Source: Alphaproteobacteria bacterium
Lineage (GTDB): Bacteria > Pseudomonadota > Alphaproteobacteria > JAJFFI01
Direction of reading: 5' to 3'
NCBI GenBank assembly: GCA_021776755.1
Contig: JAJFFI010000401.1
Coordinates: 1 to 6,178, forward strand
DNA length: 6,178 nt
Shown: positions 1 through 6,178 of the stretch, piece by piece
Numbering within the stretch: position 1 is the first letter of the stretch
How the letters are laid out: every line of letters starts with the position of its first letter
Program-made: the position numbers and the translations under genes
Notes under the pieces: model-generated
Databases searched by the model: none
What the model was told of the DNA's origin: nothing
The model's input: the letters and a program-made list of their open reading frames with translations, nothing else

Positions 1-1014
1 GAACTGAAACGCCTGGTCGACCGGGATGGCGGCGACTGGATCTATGCTTATGAGACAGCACTCAGGAAGCTCGACCGGACCGCCGAACTCCGCGCCTTCT
101 GGACGCAGCAGCTGGCGCGCCCCAGTGTGGATGACGAAACCCGGCGCGCCATCGGGTACCGCATGCTGGAGGCGGACGACAAGACCGCGGCGGCGCAGGT
201 CTTCAAGACGCTCGCCGAGGGCAAACCCGCGACCGGTCCCGATCTCGCGCAGTTGATCGATATCTGGGGGCCGAACGCGACATCCGAACAGATCGCCTGG
301 ATCGAGGCCCGTGCGCTGGCCGAGTCCGGGGCCGCGCGCGCCAAGTGGTTCGAGCATCTGATCAGCGTTGGCGCGGTGCGCCGCGTTATCGCGCTCGCCG
401 AGAAAGATCCGGCGCAGCTGCGCGACGGCCCCGTCGTGGCGGTCTATCTGGATGCATTGCGGCGGACGAAGCAGCAAGGGCGGATAGGCAAGCTTGTAGG
501 CCGCCAGATCGCCAAGGCCCGCGATGCGGCGACGCTCCGCCCGCTGGCCCGCGCCGCGTTCGATGAAAGCAATTACGGAGCCGCCGCGCGCGCCTACCGC
601 GGCATCCTCAAGACCCAGCCGGGCGATCAGGAAGCGCTCCGCAGGCTCGGTCACATGGCCTATTACCGCGACAAGTGCGGCGAGGCGAAGCCGTTGCTGG
701 CACGCTATTTCCAGGCCGGCGGCACCGACTCCGAGAGCTACTACTACATGGGCGAGTGTCTCACCCGTGGGCAGAACTGGCGGGCCGCGACCCCGTACTA
801 CGAGCGCGCACTCGCGGCCTCGATCGGCGGCGGGTTCCAGAAACGCCTGATCCGCGCCAATGTGCTCTATCGTCTGGGCCGGTTCGAGGAGAGCGTCTCG
901 GCGTTCGAGCGTCTGCTGAAAGCGCAGCCCCGCAACCGCTATCTGCGGGAGGACTATATCCCGGTGCTCTCGGCGCTCGGCCGCTATGAACGCGCGCGCC
1001 ATCTCAGCCGCTGA
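1..1014 (+). CDS. TPR/alpha-solenoid protein, 3' part (possible PelB-like scaffold)
   Basis: The reading frame is open from the first base of the window, so the true start lies upstream; 337 codons are visible before TGA at 1012-1014. The GTG at 127 is only an internal codon. The whole visible product is helical and repeat-like. From about codon 185 there are recognisable tetratricopeptide units, for example around NYGAAARAYRGIL, then SYYYMGECL with NWRAATPYYERAL, and a last one with GRFEESVSAFERLLKAQP. The protein ends in the repeat at GRYERARHLSR, with no beta-barrel and no aromatic C-terminal strand. Known: PelB of P. aeruginosa has a periplasmic TPR solenoid followed by an outer-membrane porin, and is encoded upstream of pelC and pelD. 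Inference: being just before pelD, this is probably the TPR part of a Pel export scaffold, split from or lacking the porin. It could instead be an unrelated TPR protein. The TPR fold is well supported; the Pel role is tentative. Confidence 0.75.
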   Translation, partial: ELKRLVDRDGGDWIYAYETALRKLDRTAELRAFWTQQLARPSVDDETRRAIGYRMLEADDKTAAAQVFKTLAEGKPATGPDLAQLIDIWGPNATSEQIAWIEARALAESGAARAKWFEHLISVGAVRRVIALAEKDPAQLRDGPVVAVYLDALRRTKQQGRIGKLVGRQIAKARDAATLRPLARAAFDESNYGAAARAYRGILKTQPGDQEALRRLGHMAYYRDKCGEAKPLLARYFQAGGTDSESYYYMGECLTRGQNWRAATPYYERALAASIGGGFQKRLIRANVLYRLGRFEESVSAFERLLKAQPRNRYLREDYIPVLSALGRYERARHLSR

Positions 1015-1037
1015 CCGGCCTGCGACGGCACGCCGGT

Positions 1038-1067
1038 TTGATGGTTTCCAACCGCTTTCGGTATACT
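1038..1067 (+). promoter_or_regulatory. Candidate sigma70-type promoter for pelDEFG
   Basis: A -10 like TATACT (1062-1067, 5 of 6 to consensus) sits 18 bases downstream of a TTGATG -35 (1038-1043, 4 of 6). It lies in the only non-coding gap of the window, downstream of the TPR gene stop. This AT-richer patch stands out in very GC-rich DNA. Transcription would begin near 1074, leaving a leader of roughly 90 bases before the preferred pelD start. The call rests on sequence match only. Confidence 0.45.
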
Positions 1068-1081
1068 GTCCAGCCATGAGA

Positions 1082-1132
1082 CCCGCGCTGAAATCCGGCG
1101 CGGGCGGGCCGCATCGCCCGCGGGAACCCCGC
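1082..1132 (+). other. GC-rich hairpins in the pelD leader
   Basis: The first hairpin has stem CCCGCGC (1082-1088) pairing perfectly with GCGCGGG (1098-1104) around a 9-base loop. The second pairs GCGGGC (1104-1109) with GCCCGC (1116-1121). A third, GCGGG (1120-1124) with CCCGC (1128-1132), shares bases with the second, so those two are mutually exclusive. No T-run follows any stem, so a Rho-independent terminator is not supported. They may shape the pelD leader or attenuate read-through from upstream, but short GC stems arise easily at this base composition. Confidence 0.3.
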
Positions 1133-1150
1133 TGGCAAATCGGACGAAAC

Positions 1151-1154
1151 AGGA
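1151..1154 (+). promoter_or_regulatory. Ribosome binding site deciding the pelD start
   Basis: AGGA at 1151-1154 lies 8 bases before GTG 1163. The alternative in-frame ATGs at 986 (inside the TPR gene) and 1076 (about 9 bases after the candidate -10) have no comparable purine-rich site in front of them. This supports GTG 1163 as the start. Confidence 0.55.
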
Positions 1155-1162
1155 CGCAATCG

Positions 1163-3100
1163 GTGCGCGAGTGGAAACAACTCCCGAGAGTTGATGCCGG
1201 TGCGATCCGCGACCGGGTGAAATCGCTGTGGCGCGCCCGCGAGGCGCCGAAGGAAAGCGGCCCGGTGCTGGTGCTGGGTCTGCGCCAGGCGGCGATGATC
1301 GAGCTCGCGGTGTTTCTCGGCGGCCTGCTGATCCTCGACCTGATCGCGTTTTCCGGCGACCGTTTCTGGTTCGTCGCACCGCACCCGTTCTGGGCCGTGG
1401 TCGTGCTCATCGCCATGCAGTACGGCACCAACGAAGGACTGGTCGCCGCGGTTGCCTGCGCGGGGGCGCTGCTGCTCGGCAACATCCCGGACCAGTCGAT
1501 CGACCAGGACACCTACGAATTCATCTACGAAGTCGCGTTCCGGCCCGCGCTGTGGCTTGGTTGCGCCGTGCTGCTGGGCGAGCTCCGCATGCGCCATCTG
1601 AACACCGAGCGCAAACTGCGGAAGGATCTCGCGGGCAGCCGCGAGCGCGAAGAGACCATCGCGGACGCCTATGCCTCGCTCAAGCGCGTGCAGGAAAAGC
1701 TCGAGGTGCGGGTCGCTTCCGAGCTCCGCACCGTGGTCTCGACCTACAAGGCCGCGACCGAGTTGCAGAACCAGACGCCGGGCGGCGTGTTGCTGGGCGC
1801 GATCGACCTGGTCGAGGCGGTGCTGAACCCTTCGAAATTCTCGCTGTTCACGATCAACAACGGCATCCTCGAAGCCTCCTTGCAGAACGGCTGGGAGGCG
1901 GGCGACCGCTATCTCACCGCGATCAAGTCCGAGCACCGGTTGTTCCAGGCCGTCGTCGGCGAACAGCGTTTCCTTTCGGCCGGCGTGCCGGAAGACGACA
2001 AGATCCTCGCGGGCCAGGCGCTGCTCGCGGGGCCGCTGTTCATCGGCGGCTCGGGCGAAGTGGTGGGCATGATGAAGATCGAGGACATGGGCTTCGGCGA
2101 CCTCAACTTCACCGCGGTCGAGAACTTCAAGGTGATCTGCGAGCTGATGAGCACGGCGCTCGGCAACGCGCGCCAGGCCGACCGAATGCAGCGCCAGCCG
2201 GCGCTCGCCACCGACTCGACGCTGCATTCGGAAACGTTCTTTGCGCGGCAGACCGCGTTCCTGTCGGCACTTGCCCGCCGGGTCGGGTTTCCGGTGACCG
2301 TGCTGCTGCTGCGGGTCGAGAACCCCGAGGACCTGACGCCGGAGCAGATCCAGGACATGCCGGGCGTGCTGCGCGACGTTACCTCGCACGCGCTGCGGAC
2401 CACCGACATGGCTTTCGAATACCGGCGCTCGGAATGGGAATACGCGATCGTGCTGCCGAACACGCCGCGCGAAAACGCCCGGGCCGTGGCGGCCAAGCTG
2501 CGCGCCGCCGTCAACCGGAAGCTCGGGCTTCGCAAGCGCGGGCTCAAGCTGTCGATCGGCGCCGAGGCGATCGTGCGCTACGAGGACGACAGCCAGGTGC
2601 ACACCGGCATCGCGTCCATCGGCGAGTATCTCCGCCAGTCCGACTATCTGGTGGCGCTGGCCCGGCGGTCGGGCTTCGATCTTTCGCTGATGCGGGTGCA
2701 CCTGCGGGTCGTGGGCCCGCTGTCGCCCGAGCTTCGCGCCGCAGCACCCGACGCGCTGACCAGCGCGCTTCGCGACGTGATGAACCCGACCGATCTCGCC
2801 TTCTCGCTGCAGCGCTCGAACCTCTCGCTCGCGGTTTTGATGCCGGGCATCCCGCTCGATCTCGCGCGGACCCAGACGGATGCGCTGCTGCGGAAGTTCA
2901 CCCGCAAGCTCGGGGTGCGCACGACGTCGATCCAGTTCACCGTGACGACCGAGGCGCTGGTCACCGAGAAGGACCGGGTGGCGCGGCAAACCGGCCGGCC
3001 AAAAGCGCTGCCGCCCGCCCAGCCGCCCGCGAACAAGCCCGGGCCCGCCGGCAATCCGCTCTCGCGCGCCGCGGGCGCCCCCGCAAAGCCGCGGGGCTGA
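1163..3100 (+). CDS. pelD: PelD-like c-di-GMP receptor with duplicated degenerate GGDEF domain
   Basis: PelD is the inner-membrane cyclic-di-GMP receptor that switches on Pel synthesis by acting on the PelE/PelF/PelG machinery. From the preferred GTG start the product is 645 residues. In order: four hydrophobic segments (about 45-64, 70-87, 91-108, 121-139), a charged coiled coil (about 145-203), a GAF domain (about 205-335), a degenerate GGDEF domain (about 354-490), a second GGDEF-like domain (about 490-604) and a Pro/Ala/Lys-rich tail (605-645). Domain one has the I-site RTTD at 412-415 and SEWEY (423-427) where an active cyclase has GGDEF, so it should bind but not make c-di-GMP. Domain two has NPTD (541-544) and SNLSL (552-556). 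P. aeruginosa PelD is about 455 residues with a single GGDEF-like domain. The frame is also open upstream to ATG 986, but residues encoded there look non-native and that start overlaps the TPR gene. Identity as PelD is firm from architecture and the pelEFG neighbours; the exact start is less certain. Confidence 0.9.
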   Translation: MREWKQLPRVDAGAIRDRVKSLWRAREAPKESGPVLVLGLRQAAMIELAVFLGGLLILDLIAFSGDRFWFVAPHPFWAVVVLIAMQYGTNEGLVAAVACAGALLLGNIPDQSIDQDTYEFIYEVAFRPALWLGCAVLLGELRMRHLNTERKLRKDLAGSREREETIADAYASLKRVQEKLEVRVASELRTVVSTYKAATELQNQTPGGVLLGAIDLVEAVLNPSKFSLFTINNGILEASLQNGWEAGDRYLTAIKSEHRLFQAVVGEQRFLSAGVPEDDKILAGQALLAGPLFIGGSGEVVGMMKIEDMGFGDLNFTAVENFKVICELMSTALGNARQADRMQRQPALATDSTLHSETFFARQTAFLSALARRVGFPVTVLLLRVENPEDLTPEQIQDMPGVLRDVTSHALRTTDMAFEYRRSEWEYAIVLPNTPRENARAVAAKLRAAVNRKLGLRKRGLKLSIGAEAIVRYEDDSQVHTGIASIGEYLRQSDYLVALARRSGFDLSLMRVHLRVVGPLSPELRAAAPDALTSALRDVMNPTDLAFSLQRSNLSLAVLMPGIPLDLARTQTDALLRKFTRKLGVRTTSIQFTVTTEALVTEKDRVARQTGRPKALPPAQPPANKPGPAGNPLSRAAGAPAKPRG

Positions 3101-3101
3101 G

Positions 3102-4286
3102 ATGGCCGGCACCGTTACCATTCCGCGCACCGCCGACCACGAAGACCGGCTCCCCATGCCGGCGCTCGAATTCCTGCTGGTTTCGCTGTTCGCCGCGGCC
3201 GTCGAATGCGCGCTGGCCTATGCGATGTCCAAGGCACCCCAGGCAGCGTTCTGGGTCGTGCTCGGCCATCTGGCGCTTTCGATCCTCTATGGCCTCTGGG
3301 TGCTGACGGTGTACCGCCGCGACCGGGAATGGGGCTTGCCGGCGCTGGTCGCCCTCACGCTGCCGGTCTTCGGACTGCTTGCGCCCGCAGCCGCCATTGT
3401 CGTGTGGCCACTCCACAAATGGTACGCGCGCCAGGCAATCCCGTTTGAGGAATGGTATGCGTCGCTGTTTCCGGAAATCCGCTCCTCGCTCGCGGTCGAC
3501 CAGTATCAGGCGATCGTCCGGGGCGAGCGGGGCGGCGATGGCGCGGTGGCGCCGTTCATCGACGTGCTGCGCCGCGGCACCACCGACAAGAAAATCGCGG
3601 TTATCGCCCTGCTCTCGAAAAACTTCCGCCCGGAATTCGCGCCCGTCCTGCGGATGGCGCTTTCCGACGACGCGGCCGCGATCCGCGTTCAGGCGGCCAC
3701 CGCGGTCGCCAAGATCGAAGACCGTTTCGTCAAGCGCGCCCAGACGCTCGAAGCCGAGCTCGAACGCAGCCCGGACGACCTCAAGGTGAAACGCCAACTG
3801 GCTGAGCTCTACGACAGCTATGCCTTCACCGGCATCATGGATGCGGGCCGCGAGCGGACGAACCGCCAAAAGGCGCTCGATCTCTGGATCGAGGTGTTCG
3901 AGGCCGATCCCGGGAACGCCGAGGCCTGGATCGCGGTCGGCCGTCTCCTGATGCGGCTCCGCCAGCACAAGGTGGCCGCGCGCTGGTTCTCGGATGCGAT
4001 CCGGACCGGGAATGCCTCGGCCCAGGTGGCGGCGTGGTACATGGAAGCGCTGTTTGAACTGGGCCGCTCTGAAGAACTGCGCGACGTTGCGCGCGCGTAT
4101 CTGCGCCAGATCGAGCGCGCCCGCACGGAGCTGGAGACGCCGGACCTGGACGTCCCGCACAACGTGCTGGAAGCGGCGCGCTACTGGGCGGGAGAAACCC
4201 CGTCGCGGCGCGAGGACCGGCCCGCGGAGATCACCCGTCCCGGCAGTGCGGCGGCCGCGACAGGCCGGCGGCAGGCCGCGGGATGA
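3102..4286 (+). CDS. pelE: PelE-like inner-membrane TPR adaptor
   Basis: PelE is a membrane protein of the Pel synthase complex, thought to link PelD to PelF and PelG through a cytosolic TPR region. This product is 394 residues. Three hydrophobic segments occupy about 21-42, 48-70 and 78-102, followed by the aromatic, basic turn HKWYARQAIPFEEW. About 149-208 looks HEAT-like (paired helices around FIDVLRRGTTDKKIAVIALL and ALSDDAAAIRVQAATAVAKI). About 222-335 is TPR-like, with the clearest unit around KALDLWIEVFEADPGNAEAW. The last 30 residues are low-complexity and Arg/Ala-rich. It is somewhat longer than the roughly 330 residues of P. aeruginosa PelE. The start at ATG 3102 comes 1 base after the pelD stop, implying translational coupling; ATG 3156, which opens directly onto the first membrane segment, is an alternative. 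PelE sequences diverge strongly, so the assignment rests on architecture and position between pelD and pelF. Confidence 0.85.
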   Translation: MAGTVTIPRTADHEDRLPMPALEFLLVSLFAAAVECALAYAMSKAPQAAFWVVLGHLALSILYGLWVLTVYRRDREWGLPALVALTLPVFGLLAPAAAIVVWPLHKWYARQAIPFEEWYASLFPEIRSSLAVDQYQAIVRGERGGDGAVAPFIDVLRRGTTDKKIAVIALLSKNFRPEFAPVLRMALSDDAAAIRVQAATAVAKIEDRFVKRAQTLEAELERSPDDLKVKRQLAELYDSYAFTGIMDAGRERTNRQKALDLWIEVFEADPGNAEAWIAVGRLLMRLRQHKVAARWFSDAIRTGNASAQVAAWYMEALFELGRSEELRDVARAYLRQIERARTELETPDLDVPHNVLEAARYWAGETPSRREDRPAEITRPGSAAAATGRRQAAG

Positions 4287-5968
4287 GCGCCGCCCCCGCG
4301 GACAGCGCGTCCCGGGTGCGCTCGCTCCCCGAGGCGCCGGAGGCGCCCGAAGCCGACGTCTGCATCGTGCTCGAAGGCACCTATCCCTATGTCAGCGGCG
4401 GCGTGTCGAGCTGGGTCCACGAGCTGATCCTGGCGCAGCCCCATCTGACGTTTCACCTGGCCACGCTGCTCCCCGTTGTGGGGCCCATCGAGTGCAAATA
4501 CGATATTCCGGACAACGTGACCGGGCTGTCGCATATCTATCTGCAGCAGCTTCCCGACGGGGCCGCGCGGATCCCGCGGATGGCGGCGCTGTTCGACGAT
4601 CTCCGCGCGCCGGTGCTGTCGATGGAGCGCGATGGCGGCGCCCGCGAACTCGAGACCGTGATCCGGGCGCTGGCCCCGCATCACGGCCAGATCGGCGCCG
4701 AGGTCCTGCTGAACTCGCATCCCGCCTGGGACATGCTGATCGAGCTTTATGAAGCGAGCCAGCAGGGCAACGCCTTCATCGATTACTACTGGACCATGCG
4801 GGTTTTGCTCGAAGCGTTCTATTCCGCGCTGCTCGCGCCGCTGCCGAAAGCGGCCGTCTATCACAGCACGTCGACCGGTTATGCCGGGCTCTATGCCGCG
4901 CGCGCCGCGCTCGAAACCGGGCGGCCGGCCATCGTCACCGAACACGGCATCTACACCAACGAGCGGCGCATCGAGATCGCGATGGCCGAATGGATCTTCG
5001 AGCAATCGAGCGGCACGCTCTCCATCGAGGCGCTGGGCCGCAATCTCAAGGACCTCTGGACCGACACCTTCATCGGCTACTCGCGCTGCTGCTACGAGGC
5101 CTGCTCGCACATCCTCACGATCTATGGCGGCAACCAGCAGTTCCAGCTCGAGGACGGCGCCGATCCTGCCAAGATGCAGGTGATCTCCAACGGCATCGAT
5201 GTCGCGCGCTATGGCGCGATCGAGCGCGATGCAGGCGACCGCCCGCCGACGGTCGCGCTGATCGGGCGCGTCGTGCCGATCAAGGACATCAAGACCTACA
5301 TCCGCGCAGCCGGTGTGCTGCAACGCCATGTCCCGCACGTGAAGGTCCTGGTGATGGGGCCGACCGACGAGGACCCGATCTATTTCGGCGAGTGCCGCGA
5401 TCTTGTGCGCCAGATGGGGCTTGAGGCGACGGTCGAGTTCACCGGGCGGGTAAATCTCGACGACTATCTCGGCAAGGTCGACGTCATGGTGCTGACCTCG
5501 ATCAGCGAGGGCCAGCCGCTGACGATCCTCGAGACCGGTGCCGCCGGCATTCCGACCGTTGCGACCGACGTCGGCGCCTGCAGCGAAATCCTGTATGGCC
5601 GGCCCGACGAGGAGCCCAAGCTCGGGGCGGGTGGCGCGATCACGCCGCTGTCGAACCCGGAAGCCACCGCCGAGGCGCTTCGCAAGCTGCTGACCGATCC
5701 CGATCACCTCGAGTCCTGCCGCCGGGTGATCCGGGCCCGGGTCGAGCGCTATTACGACAAGCACGATCTCGCCCGCGCCTACCGCGACATCTATGAAGAA
5801 TGCATGGCGGCGCCCGCGCGTCCCGGCATCGACATCACACACCACGAAACGCCGGAGGGCGGCGGCCGGAACTTTCTCGATATGCCGATGGCCTGGCTCG
5901 ACGGGATCGGTCAGCGCGTCCGCGGATTGGCGGGCAAGGCGCCGCCGTCGAGAGACGAGGCGGCCTGA
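4283..5968 (+). CDS. pelF: PelF family GT4 glycosyltransferase
   Basis: PelF is the cytosolic glycosyltransferase that polymerises the Pel backbone from a UDP-amino sugar. The 561-residue product begins, after a short disordered leader, with the family hallmark CIVLEGTYPYVSGGVSSWVH (SGGVSSW at 38-44). Further marks are HSTSTGY (194-200) in the N-terminal Rossmann lobe and TEHGIYTNERR (from 219) toward its end. The C-terminal GT-B lobe starts near 315 with IGRVVPIKD (327-335), where R329 and K334 are the usual phosphate-contacting pair. The E-x7-E motif is EGQPLTILE (409-417), followed by GIPTVATDVGACSE. Domain content is complete. P. aeruginosa PelF is about 507 residues; the excess here is a leader of about 20 and a tail from about 510. 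The ATG start overlaps the pelE stop in ATGA, typical of coupled translation. Identification as PelF is very secure; sugar specificity cannot be read from sequence. Confidence 0.97.
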   Translation: MSAAPADSASRVRSLPEAPEAPEADVCIVLEGTYPYVSGGVSSWVHELILAQPHLTFHLATLLPVVGPIECKYDIPDNVTGLSHIYLQQLPDGAARIPRMAALFDDLRAPVLSMERDGGARELETVIRALAPHHGQIGAEVLLNSHPAWDMLIELYEASQQGNAFIDYYWTMRVLLEAFYSALLAPLPKAAVYHSTSTGYAGLYAARAALETGRPAIVTEHGIYTNERRIEIAMAEWIFEQSSGTLSIEALGRNLKDLWTDTFIGYSRCCYEACSHILTIYGGNQQFQLEDGADPAKMQVISNGIDVARYGAIERDAGDRPPTVALIGRVVPIKDIKTYIRAAGVLQRHVPHVKVLVMGPTDEDPIYFGECRDLVRQMGLEATVEFTGRVNLDDYLGKVDVMVLTSISEGQPLTILETGAAGIPTVATDVGACSEILYGRPDEEPKLGAGGAITPLSNPEATAEALRKLLTDPDHLESCRRVIRARVERYYDKHDLARAYRDIYEECMAAPARPGIDITHHETPEGGGRNFLDMPMAWLDGIGQRVRGLAGKAPPSRDEAA

Positions 5969-5970
5969 CG

Positions 5971-6178
5971 ATGGCGGGGATCGGCTTTGCGCTCCGGCGG
6001 CTCACGCAACGGGACGACCTCCTCGGCCTGATCCAGGCCTATGCGCATTCGGCCCTTGCCTCGACCGGCCCGTGGCTGTTCACGATCCTCTGTCTTGCCG
6101 GAATCAATTTCTTTGCGGGCCTCGATCTCGCGCCGGCCGATCTCGCGACCTTCCGCCTCATCATCATGTACAACTTCG
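5971..6178 (+). CDS. pelG: PelG, N-terminal part (cut by window end)
   Basis: PelG is a polytopic inner-membrane protein related to the MATE/MOP flippase superfamily. It is thought to move the growing Pel chain across the inner membrane with PelF. Only 69 codons are in the window. The product opens with MAGIGFALRRL, closely matching the conserved PelG start, followed by a charged DD and the conserved-looking stretch YAHSALASTGPWLFTIL, which begins the first membrane segment. A second loop (DLAPADLATFRL) leads to the window edge. ATG 5971 follows the pelF stop by 2 bases, with GAGG at 5957-5960 as a weak ribosome binding site inside the end of pelF. No frame disruption is seen in the visible part. 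Confidence is high from the N-terminal signature and the position after pelF. Confidence 0.93.
   Translation, partial: MAGIGFALRRLTQRDDLLGLIQAYAHSALASTGPWLFTILCLAGINFFAGLDLAPADLATFRLIIMYNF

Noticed and set aside
1034..1054. Terminator for the TPR gene (CGGTT/AACCG stem)
   Set aside because: The stem is only 5 base pairs with an 11-base loop and no following T-run. It overlaps the promoter-like -35 instead.
1082..1160. Cyclic-di-GMP riboswitch in the pelD leader
   Set aside because: Considered because Pel is controlled by c-di-GMP and the leader is structured, but I cannot find the conserved GEMM-type core or tetraloop/receptor pieces. The stems look generic for GC-rich DNA.
986..1162. N-terminal extension of PelD to ATG 986
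   Set aside because: It would overlap the TPR gene by 29 bases and run through the promoter-like and hairpin region. The encoded residues are basic and low in structure, no Shine-Dalgarno precedes ATG 986 or ATG 1076, and GTG 1163 has AGGA at good spacing.
1004..3157. Very long antisense open frame (717 codons) opposite pelD
   Set aside because: It mirrors pelD codon structure in very GC-rich DNA, where stops are rare, and its translation is Arg/His/Gln-rich with no recognisable fold. It is a shadow of the coding strand.
1228..3306. Second + strand frame of 692 codons overlapping pelD
   Set aside because: The product is Arg/Ala/Gly-rich without domain features, while the overlapping frame gives clear membrane, GAF and GGDEF-like regions.
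2961..4160. Antisense open frame (399 codons) across the end of pelD and most of pelE
   Set aside because: It spans two convincing sense genes and shows no domain, start context or coherent hydrophobicity.
4181..5845. Antisense open frame (554 codons) opposite pelF
   Set aside because: The sense strand encodes an unmistakable PelF with all motifs. The antisense product is composition-driven and has no family features.
1..6178. Mobile elements, CRISPR repeats, tRNA or rRNA genes
   Set aside because: No terminal inverted repeats, transposase motifs, regularly spaced repeats, or tRNA/rRNA-like sequence were seen. Coding genes fill the window except for the 148-base gap.

Overview
The window carries the inner-membrane half of a Pel-type exopolysaccharide cluster, all on the + strand: the 3' end of a tetratricopeptide/alpha-solenoid gene, then pelD, pelE, pelF and the first 69 codons of pelG. 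The DNA is very GC-rich, with strong G/C preference at third codon positions and no change of composition along the window. This suggests a high-GC proteobacterium, perhaps an alphaproteobacterium. That placement is inference; no rRNA or other taxonomic marker is present.

Layout: 1-1014 is the open-ended TPR gene. 1015-1162 is the only real intergenic gap, holding a candidate sigma70-type promoter, GC-rich hairpins and the ribosome binding site of pelD. From 1163 the genes are packed tightly: pelD-pelE are separated by 1 base, pelE-pelF overlap by 4 bases (ATGA), and pelF-pelG are separated by 2 bases. pelDEFG therefore looks like a single translationally coupled block that could be transcribed either with the upstream gene or from its own promoter.

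How the genes work together, from what is known of Pseudomonas aeruginosa Pel: PelD is a membrane receptor whose GAF plus degenerate GGDEF region binds cyclic di-GMP. PelE is a membrane/TPR adaptor. PelF is the cytosolic GT4 glycosyltransferase that polymerises the chain. PelG is the polytopic membrane protein thought to carry the chain across the inner membrane. The TPR protein at the left edge would fit the periplasmic scaffold role of the PelB solenoid, but the visible part has no outer-membrane barrel, and no PelC lies between it and pelD.

The most unusual item is PelD. It is about 645 residues, against about 455 in P. aeruginosa. The extra length is largely a second, even more degenerate GGDEF-like domain that aligns without gaps to the first over 106 residues. 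The first copy keeps an RxxD cyclic-di-GMP I-site (RTTD); the second has lost the arginine (NPTD). This looks like an internal duplication giving PelD a tandem pseudo-GGDEF output module.
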